This document shows, in pieces, positions 25,533 to 37,216 of a stretch of 64,000 nt of DNA. This DNA is from Nemopilema nomurai. Its lineage: Eukaryota; Cnidaria; Scyphozoa; Rhizostomeae; Rhizostomatidae. A model generated the notes under the pieces. It searched no databases. It saw nothing but the letters and a program-made list of their open reading frames with translations, and was not told where the DNA came from. A program made the position numbers and the translations under genes. How positions within the stretch are numbered: position 1 is the stretch's first letter; every line of letters begins with the position of its first letter. Where the stretch lies: positions 2,171,238 through 2,235,237 of the forward strand of contig ML133420.1 in NCBI GenBank assembly GCA_003864495.1, given 5' to 3'.

Positions 25533-27628
25533 GGTGCAACTGCAACAACAAATGACTCCATTACAGTCTAACTGAATTCCTCGTGAATGGTTGAACGAAG
25601 GCATAATATATATGTAGTTATCGTTATAAAAGTTCAAATAGATTTATGCTCCGTTCATTTGCGGTAGCCTTGGTTGTACGTTCAAATAATGTGTAGGAGT
25701 ATACGTTTTCTTAAATGCAAATATCCAATGTCCAAGGTGGAAAAGCTTCGCAATTGTTAGTTTGATTCTATATAACTGCAACCATTTGCAATAATTTGGA
25801 AGCTCCAGTGGATAGATGCTTAGTTTTTGATTCGATGGCTAACTTCGAGAATAATGGAGAATAATGGAATATCAGTGAGATATCTAAACAACTTTAACCA
25901 GAGAGTATGAACAGCAGAAGTGGTAAAGAATGTTTTCAAGAAGGCTGCATAGAGTCTGATAAGAAAGACCTACATTCCATGTCTTTGACTGCCAGACACA
26001 TGTTTAATGAAACTAAGCAAGCGAGATGGTCCATCCCGATCATTAGCAGCCGGCCAACAACATCTAACACCCTCCCCCCTCCCCAATGATGTCTACTTAT
26101 ATTGATCCATCACCAAAAGTAGCAAAGTTATCGGAGTTTATTAGTATTTTTTAAGCAAAATCGACAACTAATTACAAGTAAATCATGGCAACTGTTACTA
26201 ATAATGTAGAGCTATAGGCCTTCTCTGATTTAAAGCAGTTTTTTTCTGCTATGCAATTTTGTTAAAAACTTTTGATATTATGTTTTAATAATTAACTTGC
26301 ATTTGGTATCATTTCTAGAATTCGTTTATCAAGATGATGCTTTTTAAAAAATCATTCTCTCTTTAGCGATCACTTCTTGGGGGTGTTTAATCAAAGCCAA
26401 ATGAGTCGTTTTTATCTAAAAAGTAATGCTGCTTGAAAAACACGTCACGTCTTGCCAGATATACAACTACTCTATTCAAATCATGATTATTTCTAAGTTT
26501 ACATTGTATATTTAAAAAAAATTATTGATAATATTGCAAACAACGGAAGCAGTGCAAATTGCAAGGTACTCGTAGCGCATTTTTCAGACAATGTATATCA
26601 TAATGCAACATTTTAGAGGCTCCAGTAATAATTACCACAGGAATGCAATATCCAAAACACTATAGAGACCTATCTTGAACTGAGTAATACGTTAATTGTG
26701 ACCTTTTCTCCTTCTATCAACGGATCTGGTGCACAGGGTGGAGGGGGTCGGTTGGCTTGTTCAGAATATGGCAGCCTATATGTTACTGAGACAACATGAA
26801 GAATGTTGCATTTTGTTTCATGGCATTAATTTCTTGTGTTAATCTTCATAAAATCTTATTTGAATTGTACGTGCTTACTTGAAAGGCTTTCATACAGTTT
26901 ACTGAAGGTCATAATCTTCGCTGCGTCAGTCATTGTTTGAACTAACGTAAAGTCTTTTGGTGGTTGAATTGAATCGTTGACCATTCGAAACAGGTGGACG
27001 ATGAATGGGCGCTGCGCAGCCACGCACATGCATCTTCAAAGCAAACCGATTGCCTCTGAAAATTAGAGGAAGCTCTGCATTAAATTAGGAAAAGTCAGTA
27101 CTTTAATTTGATCTTAAAACGCCAGTGCAAAACGTAGAGGCGAGGGGTCATTCTCGAATCTTTACTTTGCACAAAATGACAAAAGCCTACCGCTTTAGTT
27201 TGAGTAACCCAGAGTGGCAACTCATTTCGAGAATAATTGGACGACTATTTCAAACAAATTATAGGGATGGAAACAGGTTTGCTTTTTTAACCTTTTTCAA
27301 CTTCAACAACTCTCTAAACGCTCTCATAGTATCTTTGAATAATTTAAGAAAGCATTTTCTCCTTCGCAGCCAAGCCTCTGACCCAACTGGATGGGCGGAC
27401 TGTGAAGGAGAACCCGCTGCCTCTAATTTCCTTTTGCGTCCGCTCCCAGTTGGCGCGAAGAACTTGAGTGAGCTGAGATTTTTCTTCACAATAAATGCAG
27501 CGTTAGGAACTATTTTTAACATTTGTTTTATTCCTATGTATTTAAATTACATTTAGCAATAGCTTTCTATTTATAAGACTAAGGACATTCCATCCAGCAG
27601 ACAGCATAAAAAGGACAGAGATTGCAAA
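25533..27628. other. Spacer between the dystroglycan-like gene and HINFP
   Basis: AT-rich sequence that should contain the 3' UTR of the upstream gene and the promoter of HINFP. No canonical AATAAA was noticed close to the 25532 stop. GC rises at 27360-27470. Open frames here (for example 27125-27556) start with GTG and match nothing. Confidence 0.4.
27450..27459 (+). promoter_or_regulatory. E2F-like site upstream of HINFP
   Basis: TTGGCGCGAA, 170 bp upstream of the HINFP ATG, fits the E2F/DP core (GGCGCGAA). It lies in a GC-raised patch of promoter character. Cell-cycle control of a histone-gene regulator would make sense, but binding is inference. Confidence 0.4.
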
Positions 27629-30600
27629 ATGGCGTCTGGGCCTAAATCAGCTTCAGGAAAGACGGCGAATGATACAAGAGTTCTGGCATTGAAATGCAAG
27701 TGGAACGGTTGCGGAACAACTCTTGCGCTGCCTGCAGATGGATACCAGGCATTTTCTGAGCATGTTTATGAGCATTTGAAGGGCTACCTTGACGAAATAA
27801 TGCCTAATCGAAATTATGAAGAAGCGACACTTCTTCGCCCTCTTAAATGCATGTGGTTTGAATGCCAGACGGAAATAAGAGGAAGCGTTGACGAGTTTAC
27901 ACGCCATGTTATGTTCCATGCCTATCACTCAAAACTCAAGTGTCTTGGAGCCTTTATTGTTATTGCTGAGAAGCTTAGACAGTGTTCTTTTGATGTGGAG
28001 ACGCAAGATTTGTTGCCAGATTTATCCGACCCGTTTACGTGTAGGTGGGAGTCATGCGGCCTTGAGTTTTGCTGCCCAGACCAGTTTTACAGGCATGTAG
28101 ATATGCATGGTCATGAGGCACATCGCGAAGATGTTTTAGTTACAACTGGAGAAAAGATGAAGCCAAGAAATGACGGGGAGCTAAAAGATGAATTAGAAGG
28201 GTTAACTGTCCAGAAAATGATGCAATCTGTGTGCAGATGGGAAGGTAGTTAAGTTTTAGAGTTATTAAGAGTTTCTTTAGGTGATCTTGGAAAAAGTGGG
28301 GTTTTTGCCAAGGTTTCTGCATTGAGATGTGCTTTTGTAGTGGGTTTGATCACAATAACTCTGTTTTCTAAATAATAACAATTGATTTTGTTATCTGTTT
28401 GATAATTTGATAATTGGAAAAGGTCAACTAAATGCAAAACAGGCTAAAGACAAATACTAGAGTGAGCAAGTTGTAGAATTTTGGCTACATTTGTGTCATA
28501 TTGTCGTTTGACAGGGTGCATTCTTGACTTAATTTGATTCTTGATATACAACCCACATGGTAATAAAAGATATTACCAAGTAGAGCTTTTTTGTTTTCCA
28601 AGTTGTCAAATTTTAAGATCTGTTACCAATCAATGGAACTGAAATGTGACAAATCCATCAATAACCATAGAGATCTATCTATTAATTATCTTATTTTAGT
28701 CATCAGTAAAAACAGCCTTGTTTGAAATGATAAAGAAACAAGAAATTCCTGGCTTAGGAAAACTTTTATTTGGCAGCACCACCATGATTTTTCTAAATAG
28801 GTGCCTTTTTCAGAAGCAAAAATCTTTAACCTTGTTTTTATTAAATTTTAATCAATTTTTAGATTGATAAGAAAATCTCAAATGAGAATTTAAGAATAAT
28901 CTCACCTTGAATATTTGCTGCATTTTTAAATAAGTTTTAGTTTCAGAAATAAGTACTTAAATCAAACAATGGCTTGTCTTATAATGTTAGTTATAACAAA
29001 CAATTGTCAACTTTTTACTATAGGATGCTCATATTTAGCCAAAGATCCCTGGAAGATCAAAGAACACTGCAGGACTCATACTGGTGAAAGGAAAATTGCT
29101 TGTCCAAGTTGTGGAATGTTCTTTGCTAATAAGACTAAGCTGGCAGACCATTTGATTCGCCAGGATACAAGACAATGTATGGATAAGTTTCTTGCCTGTC
29201 TGTTTTGCTTTATACTTAGCTACAGGCTCAGTCATGGTATCAAAGCATTATATTTTACACCATTCAAGCCTGTTTCTCATTACCTACATCTTACCCAACT
29301 GACTGCAGTTTTCTAATATTTCCAAGCTAGATGTATTCTACAGTGTTCCTTTGGAGTCTAAGATAAAAGAAGAATAATTCAGAAGCTGTATTTTAGTAAC
29401 TACCTTTCTGCTTTGTAGATGAGAATTTCCAATGCTCTCACTGTTTGAAAAGATGTGCAAGTGAGAGGCTCTTGAGAGATCATATGCGACATCATGGTAT
29501 GTGCCATCATTTTCCAATGCAGGATAGGTTACATGATGGATGCCAAAGAACTGAATACTGAATAAGAAGTGATGCAACTTTTATTATATTACTTATGAAT
29601 ATATTTGAAAACGGTTGATATTAGGAAATTAAAAATTTTTCCAGACCTAAATTTTTAGTTTAGCTTCAACCTTTAATGAGCCCTAATACCTTTTTGTAAT
29701 TATCCTTTCATGCTTTTATTGTTTTCATTTAAACAGGATTACAGTTCTCAATAACATTGCAGCTCTTCTCCTTCTTCTGCAACTTTTACCTGTAAACTTT
29801 GTTCATCTCCTACAGTGAATCATGTGAAGTGTCCTCATTGTGACATGACCTGCCCAAATCCATCTGCTTTGAGAAGTCATTTGAAGTTCAAGCATTCTCT
29901 GGATCGTCCATTTAAATGCTCTATGTGTGACTATAGGTAAAATTTTTAGGTTCTAGTTTGTCCTATATAAACTCTCTTTTTTGTTTTTGAGCATCTACCA
30001 TTGGCATTTCATTCTCTGTCTATAACATCTTAATGTTTGCATGCTTCGTGTCAGCAAGTCAATGAACCATGTCTTATTTTCAAAACTCTAGATTCCACAA
30101 GAATAATTTATGAATTGTCACTTCTAGCTGCAAGACCAAGCATGATCTCCAGAGACACGAGGAGATCCACTTCGAAAAGCGACTAGAGTGTGACGTTGAA
30201 GGGTGCTCGTACGAAAGCAAAACTGTGTCTGGCCTGCGCGCGCATGTGAAGGCTGTGCATGACGTAAGAGCACCTTGGCATCTTATAAGGCTACACCTGT
30301 AGAAACGGTTGAATTTGTCAATAACAAATCTTCTCAATTAGATAATTACCATTGGATCTTGAAGTTATACCTAAACAGATTTAATTTATCAATGCTAACG
30401 AATTAAAGAAAGCATTTTACAAGCTAACAGCTTTTTCAATAAAGCGTTCCTAATGTTGCAATGCGATATTTCGTCATCGTCTACCCCATGTCAGGTACTC
30501 AGTCTTTCATCTTTCATTCTTAAGCAAAATCCAGTTTCATCAATGTATAAATGTATAAGTTTATTTTTAAGTTTATTTTTATATTTTTGATAGAGAAACG

Positions 30601-31511
30601 GTGCTAGACACTTTATGTGTCACATATGCGAAAAGACCTTGTCACGCGGATTTCTCCTGACGAAACACCTCAAGAAAGCGCATCATTTCAGCTGGCCCTC
30701 GGGACATTCGCGTTTCCGGTATATTGAATATTGCTTTCCATCAATATAACATTTCTATCAATGTTAATTATTGGAAATAGTGCTCTAAAACCTTGTGAAA
30801 AAGATTCTAACGATCTTCTTCCATCACGCTCTCTAAACATTGTTTAACAAAATGGTTCGAAAAGACAAGCAATAACCTGACATCTACTTGTTTCGTGTGT
30901 ATCTATACAAATCTGATGATTTCAAGTCATTTGTAGCCTTGTCCCAGAAGCAAACTGAATGACTATTCTCATATATTTCTAGTTATAAACTGGACGAGGA
31001 TGGTTATTATCGGCTGCAAATGGTGCGATTCGAAAGCGCCGAATTGACTGAGCAGCTATCTGGGGCGGAGAATTCCCGCGCGGATAGTCTTTACAGCGGC
31101 CAAGGGGAGCAGACACCAATTCACAGTGAGGAGAATTCCGTCGAGAATGCTGCGGTAGACATTGCCGCAGAGGTCATGGCTGTTGATGCGAATTCCGTCG
31201 CGTTCAGCAGCCACCAAGAAGGCGGCGTCCCGGAAGCTGATGCTTCTAATCCAGGGACGAATTCAGGGGTGGTGGCCCTGAACCTGAACGAGGGGTACGA
31301 GGTGCTTCTGCGGTACTACGAAATGACGAAAGAGAACGAGAATGTCAATTCTGACCTCAAGTCATCTAATGCCACTTGCGTTGCTGTGGCGAAGGCCAAA
31401 GAGGCCAGCGGATCGGAACTGCTCCAGGAGAAAGTGGATCACAAGACGAAGCGAAAACAATTGACAGTTAACTCCTTTAAATCTAAAAAGCGAAAGACAA
31501 ATGATCGCTGA
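27629..31511 (+). CDS. HINFP: HINFP, histone H4 transcription factor (C2H2 zinc finger)
   Basis: Seven coding exons: 27629-28244, 29024-29176, 29419-29496, 29816-29936, 30128-30263, 30594-30718 and 30983-31511. Phases match throughout, giving 1,758 nt and 585 aa. About ten C2H2-type fingers run from residue 24 to about 405. They include the family-typical long fingers CKWNGC, CMWFEC, CRWESC and CRWEGC, then [44 protein letters not shown] and [11 protein letters not shown]. The HINFP signature follows the last finger: [29 protein letters not shown]. The last exon is acidic and ends in a Lys/Arg-rich likely nuclear signal ([10 protein letters not shown]). In vertebrates HINFP binds H4 gene promoters with NPAT at the G1/S transition. 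The finger near CPSCGMFF has a weak second His pair. Exon 1 starts at the ATG after GCAAA. Confidence 0.95.
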
Positions 31512-31876
31512 GATACTCTTTGTAGTTGAGAATTGTTAAATAGAGCTTTTTAAAGGGTATAGTGAAAATTATAGTTACTGTTGAATGTTACTTTAGTTCT
31601 GGAACTGAGCCATTCGCCTGTTCTCTACTACACGTGCTTACGTTGACAATATAGACTCGTGTGTCTTTTGAATATGCGACGATTTGAAACGACAGCAGCC
31701 TGACAAATGGCTCACATGTTGTGGACCCCGAGCTACTGAAAAATATTCTGGTCAGCAGATAGAGAGTTGTTAAATGGAAAACCGTGGCCTTTAATTTCTC
31801 AGTACTTCACCAAATGTTGGTGTAAAGAAACATGCTTCCTGTTGTGAAATGATCCTAAATCACGACCACAATTCTT

Positions 31877-31882
31877 AATAAA
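31877..31882 (+). terminator. Polyadenylation signal AATAAA after HINFP
   Basis: Canonical AATAAA about 365 nt downstream of the HINFP stop codon and upstream of the next gene's promoter region. Confidence 0.5.
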
Positions 31883-32509
31883 AACCAGAATAAGTAGTAA
31901 CAGCCCTACTGGTATATGGAGGAAGGGGATGAGATCTAGCGAAACCGCCCCGACGGATACCCCATTGAATTTCCATTATCAAGCTGATGTCCTTTTAAAT
32001 AGGTTTCGGGAATGATAGTGTTTTCGATTGGCATTTGCATTTCCGCCGTTTGCACCAAAGCTAGACTGCATTGCGGTTAGTTAGTGCTCTTCTGTACGGA
32101 AATCCGCTCAAATTGTAGACTTGAACCTGATTTTGATTCAACCAACCATTGCTTGAGGATTTTTGCCATGTAATTTGCTGCGTACATCGCCTTGCTCACA
32201 GTGTTGGGCGCGTGCTAGCTCTTTCCACAAACCACGCCATCGCCTACAGCATCAATGGCCTAACGCGTTTTTGCAGTCTTCCTGTTGCTTATCACAAGTT
32301 TTCACTCTTTGCTTTGTTTACCAAACATCCACACCACCACTAATCGCTATAGAAACATTTATCTGCCTTTCAAGGCCTTCCACCGAGATGTTAATTGGCA
32401 AACACGTGGCTACTGTACTGTCTCGCGAGCATAGTCATATCTTATAACTGCCTAGCAACGACCGCTGTCCGTTTGAGAATGGCCTACGCTTAGCGGCCTA
32501 CAAGTAATT
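31883..32509. other. Spacer with probable promoter of the galactosyltransferase
   Basis: About 600 bp between the HINFP poly(A) signal and the B4GALT-like ATG. It holds a TCTCGCGAG element near 32421 and CACGTG near 32404. Short open frames at 32149-32447 match nothing. Confidence 0.4.
32421..32430 (+). promoter_or_regulatory. TCTCGCGAG promoter element
   Basis: TCTCGCGAGC matches nine of ten positions of the palindromic TCTCGCGAGA element known from CpG-type animal promoters. It lies about 80 bp upstream of the galactosyltransferase ATG. Confidence 0.4.
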
Positions 32510-35500
32510 ATGTTCAACGTTAAAGGATTGAAGACCATTCGCAATATTTTGGCATCAAAGAGACTTGTGTTCTTGCTTGTTGCAATATTTTGTACTATTA
32601 TTGCGTTGGTTCTGCTTGGGAAAAGTATATTCCACAGCAAAGGTTCTGCGAGTATTCTGCCGCATTGGCTTAGGGCGGCCAGCGTGAAACGAGACGGAGC
32701 CGACATCAGTGCTATATCATGGGCAAATCACCACCGTCCGATGCTTCAAGGGTCGGAACTGACCGCAGAAGTGAGCAGGGCTGTGCGGCAACAGTTGCAG
32801 AAAAGCGAAATGAGATTAGTGAAGCTGCGTTTGTCAAAGCACAAGACCTATGTAAGTAATTATACGACTTGTTTGTCGAAGAGATTTAAAGAGTTTGAGC
32901 GGGAACTGCCCAAGAAGTTGATGAGATTTCCACCTGCATTTAACGAGGTGATGATGCAGTTACACAGGAAATGCAATGCTGAAATTCTGGGCGGAGGAGA
33001 AAGCTGCGATTCTAAGGGCAAGAAATTAGGTACGAACTTGTTTGTTATACGCAGCAAAGTCATATGTCTTCTTGTTGACCCTGTACCAGAATATTCTCCT
33101 TTTGTATTGCAATAAGAGAAAAAGATAACAATAATAGTGAACATAGAATCGGTCACAACGGTTCTTTGAAGATGCTGATTAAGCCGAGCCAAAGAATAGA
33201 ATTTTATCAAGAAAAGCACTTTCAGGTCTATCGCAAAAGAGTATAAAACATAATTCACAGTAAAATATAACAAACGCGAAAGACCTGCTTATCTGGTTGA
33301 GTTCTAAAGACAAGTTACTTCTTTCAGACCTAGCCATAATAACACCTTCACAGTAATGACAAAGAGAGTAGCCCTAAGCATTCTTATCAGCCATTTTAAA
33401 TGGCCCTCCGTTGAAATACTTGACCATATTACTGTTATACGTTACCCCATAGTCATAAGAAATAGCTAGTCTAACGATGCCGTATAACTATGATTCCTCA
33501 ATAGCTTTTACCCCGTTGTTGCTCTAAATGAGGTGCAACTTTTTTGCCATTTGAATTAAATTCGCATGATCAAAGTACGGGTAAGCGTGAATATATTAAT
33601 CTTAATTACCACCCTCGTTATAGGGCCTACGTGGGAATCTAACTGACAGTCCACTTAAAACTAATTCATCTTTGTTTTAAATTGTCAATTCCTCTTTCTT
33701 CTTCATCTTTTCGTATACATGCTGAATGCTACTTGATACATGCTTTATTTTAGCTGGACGCCTTTATGTGCAAAAAGATATCTTGACAATGGATGAGTTG
33801 AAGAAGGAGCTCCCGACTGTTCGCCTTGGGGGTCTCTGGAGTCCTAGCCACTGCACCCCCAAAACAAAGGTTTGAACAAAAGCACTGTCACCTTCTTTGC
33901 ATCTTAAATGAATACGACACACTTTTCATGTAATAGAGGTAGCTCGCAGCAAGTAAGGCACTCGTAGTTGAGAGTAGAAGTCTTCAACAGGCCCGATGTT
34001 TGCGTAGCTTTCTTTGACATCCAGAATGATAGGGCTGAATACCTCCCAGAAAAAGATAATAAGGCATACCTTCATTTCAAAGCTGACATTTCGCTTCTTT
34101 GCCCTCGTTTTCAAGCTCGCCGTTGTGATACCGTTTCGAAAGAGAGAACATCATCTTCCTGTTCTTCTACGGCAACTTCATCCCATTCTGCAAAGGCAAA
34201 ATCTGCTTTACAGGATTTTCGTTATCGAGCAGGTGAGGCTTCTATACGCAAGAACGTATTCATTTCACAACTCTTCTCGGTACATGATGCTTATATAAAT
34301 GCTCTCAATCTGCAGATAGATATGTATTTGTTTCTGCTTTAGTGGATAATTGGCAACGGTGTTATGGTTGCATCTCTGAAGAGTAACATGTTATACGGGG
34401 ATTAATCAGTGTACTGGAAAATAATATATCCTCTCTACTTTTGACAAGTGTTCTCGCATGGCCTTAGCATGCTTTTAAGAAGCAAAAATGTGTTCTATGG
34501 CATTTGCTGGTTTTGAAGGCCGTTTTGGTGAATCTTTTGACTTTGTCTGTGAATACTGCAAAGTTAGAATCTACGCAACGATCGAAGCAGAAATTTCATC
34601 AGGGATGTAGCAGAACTGTCATCAGAAAGACATGAAAAGCACAATTTTGAGATTTAGTCTCTTGCTACTTGATGCGTAATTTCAAGAGACTGTATTTAAA
34701 GGTAATTGCAGAATGGTATATCCAGGATCGATATGTCTTGCGATGGGATTTGAACACTTTTGAAAGCAAATAGCCTATAGAATCAAGTATTGGACATTAT
34801 GTTGATAACTCTTTTTAACCATCTTTAAAATGCATATGACGTCATCCCTCGACTGTGATTCCCGGCCGTTTCTTCTTAGGTGGACATGTACCCTTTCAAC
34901 AGAGGCAAGCTGATGAATGTGGTTTCGTCGAGGCAAATAAAGTATTCGACTTCGAGTGCTTTGTTTTTCATGACGTCGATTTGATCCCCGAGGACGATCG
35001 GAATGATTACGGATGCCCATCTTCGCCCAGGCATTTGTCAGTTGCAGTCGACAAGTTCGACTACAAGTATTTATTTCTCGCTTCATTTTTTTACTTTCCT
35101 TTTCATTCTTTTCTTTAATGGTGCCATGATGGGAGAGAAGGATTTCTAGACAACGCTTACTTTCAAGTAGTAACCAAATCAGCTAGCAAAATGTACCATG
35201 TTTGGTATCAGAACGCGAGTTTTATTCTCCCTAGGCCAGTAGACATTTGACATTTAAGCATAAAAAATATTAGCTACCAATTGGATTATTCATTAGATAT
35301 ATAAAGGCTACACACACAAACATCAATTTTCATCTGGCTTGCAGCTTCTCGTGTGCTATAAGGAGTTAGGTTTTACGAAACGTAAACAAGTGAAAAAGGT
35401 ACCCTAAGAGGAATCGATAATAGCTCTTAAAAAATTTGTTAGATTCTGTTTTTAATTGAGTTTAATATGAAGGTGTACTTAAGGAGGCAAATGTTAATCA

Positions 35501-36568
35501 ACCCGCACGACGAAGGTCATGGTTCTTTTTTACATTGCAGTTTGCCGTACGCCAGTATTTTTGGTGGTGTGGAAATGTTTTCGAAGGAACACTACCTGAA
35601 GATAAATGGATTTCGAAACTCATATTGGGGATGGGGTGCGGAGGATGACGACTTATATAGAAGGTTTGCTGCAATAACTGCTCCATTCCATCATTTTTGC
35701 TTGCAATGTTTTGTTCCAGCATCTTGTTTCGATCACCAACAAAAGCATGTTCTAATTGATTCATCTTAGAAACGAGTTAGGCTCGCTTCTAAAGCAAGCA
35801 CAAGACCTGTTATAACTTAGGTATCTATTCACAATAGTAGAAACAGGAAAAGCAATTTTTTATCTGCTTACCTGTTCAATGGATGTCTGTTCAATTATTT
35901 GCGATAATAGTTAAGTAGCTGCAAGTATATTTCGAAACAATATGAACATTCTATTGTACTAGTTGCATTCTCTGAGTGTAGCTGTTTTATCATTTCAGGC
36001 ATCCTACTTCGAACCTGCAATCCCAATTTCTCCAACTCTTCTTGGTCTTTTTAGGACTGCCAAGGTTGGCTTGCAGTTAACCCGGCCTTCAATGAACTTT
36101 GGAAGATACACTATGATAAAACACAGATCATCAGAACAGCCTCCGGATAGGTAACTATTGACCTTTCTGGCACTAATTACAGCTGTATGCGGCCATCTAC
36201 TACAGGTCTTAAAAGCAGCCTTTTGGCTAGCAGAAAATCTGAGTTTTCATTAACGCGATGCAAAATGGAAATTATCAATGATTAAGAAGCCTCTATTATC
36301 CTTATTTTTAGAATAGTATTGCCTATTATAAGACTACTGAAAACCAGCTATTCATAGCAGCTATTAGTCATTAATCTTTGTATTGCTTCCTCTTCATAAA
36401 TAACTCTAAGTGATCTTTCTCAGACTTGACAAGCTGGGTGTTGCCGAGAATGCATTAAGCACAGACGGATTGATGTCCATGCACTACAAGCGGTTATCGG
36501 TTCATGAAAACTTGCTCTACACACTGGTTAGGGTCAATTTGAAAATGGAAGATGATATGGTGTACTGA
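32510..36568 (+). CDS. Beta-1,4-galactosyltransferase family protein (one single-base frameshift)
   Basis: Seven exons: 32510-33029, 33754-33869, 34116-34232, 34880-35066, 35541-35663, 36055-36150 and 36424-36568. The product is about 434 aa. It is a type II Golgi protein: short cytoplasmic end, membrane helix at about residues 18-37 (LVFLLVAIFCTIIALVLL), stem, then a GT7-type catalytic domain. Motifs in order: VRLGG, VVIPFRKREHHL, LHPILQRQ, FNRGKLMNV, CFVFHDVDLIPEDD with the DVD metal motif, PYASIFGGVEMFSKE, GFRNSYWGWGAEDDD, GRYTMIKH and LSTDGLMSM. It should transfer Gal from UDP-Gal to terminal GlcNAc or a related acceptor. In exon 4, one base is missing near 34921 (GTGGTTTC), which throws FNRGKLMNV out of frame with GFVEANK; restoring it makes exon 4 fit phase 2. 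The usual WGWGGEDDD reads WGWGAEDDD. The subtype within B4GALT1-6 cannot be told by eye. Confidence 0.93.
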
Positions 36569-36792
36569 AAGGCACTTTTGTGGTTCAGATGCTGGCAATG
36601 CCGCCAGGTACCTCTGTGCCAGGAGGTTTTTACAGTCACCATGCAAATAGCTGGTGCAAAATGTGTAGCAGTTCGTGCAAAGACTCTTGCCTCATTGATA
36701 TCGGAGAGACGTTCTAGGAAGTGGATGAGAATTTGCAAATATGGAGTTTGATTATAGAGGTTGAGCAGAGCAACTGAAAAATATTTGAGAAA

Positions 36793-36798
36793 AATAAA
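36793..36798 (+). terminator. Polyadenylation signal AATAAA after the galactosyltransferase
   Basis: Canonical AATAAA about 225 nt beyond the stop codon at 36568. Confidence 0.5.
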
Positions 36799-37192
36799 CA
36801 TTCTAGTGACAGCTTTTTGCAAAATACAATTTCTTGTTGCAGTCTTTTGTACATGATGTACATAAAGTAATATGATAAGCATCTCGAAATGCACACGATT
36901 GTTCTTGTTACCAAAAATCCTCAATTTGCAGAGATCGTTTGAAATTGCACAGTATCAATATCACAAAAATCTTTGGCCTAGCTTTTTGGGAACACTTTTA
37001 TCGCGCCAATTAGAGGTTTGGAAACCCTTCTTGTTGTCATGCCCTGTCGTCAGAGAAGAAAGTCGAATGATCGGGAGCATCGGAAAAGTACAACCGATTT
37101 CTACTTTCCCGGCAGTTACAGCCCTGTTCCGCTGTCTTCGACAGAAGAAACACTTTGCTTTTGATGCCTGCGATGCCCTATTGTTTCTTTCA

Positions 37193-37216
37193 GTCACGTG
37201 ACCATGCACAGCCAAT
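37193..37216 (+). promoter_or_regulatory. E-box palindrome GTCACGTGAC followed by a CCAAT box
   Basis: A perfect ten-base palindrome GTCACGTGAC (37193-37202), as bound by USF/TFEB-type bHLH-zip factors, with CCAAT at 37212-37216. The close pairing suggests a real promoter, perhaps for a non-coding first exon of CUEDC1, whose ATG is 1.5 kb downstream. Confidence 0.45.

Noticed and set aside
27125..27556. A 143-codon frame before HINFP
   Set aside because: Starts with GTG, resembles no family and overlaps promoter-like sequence.
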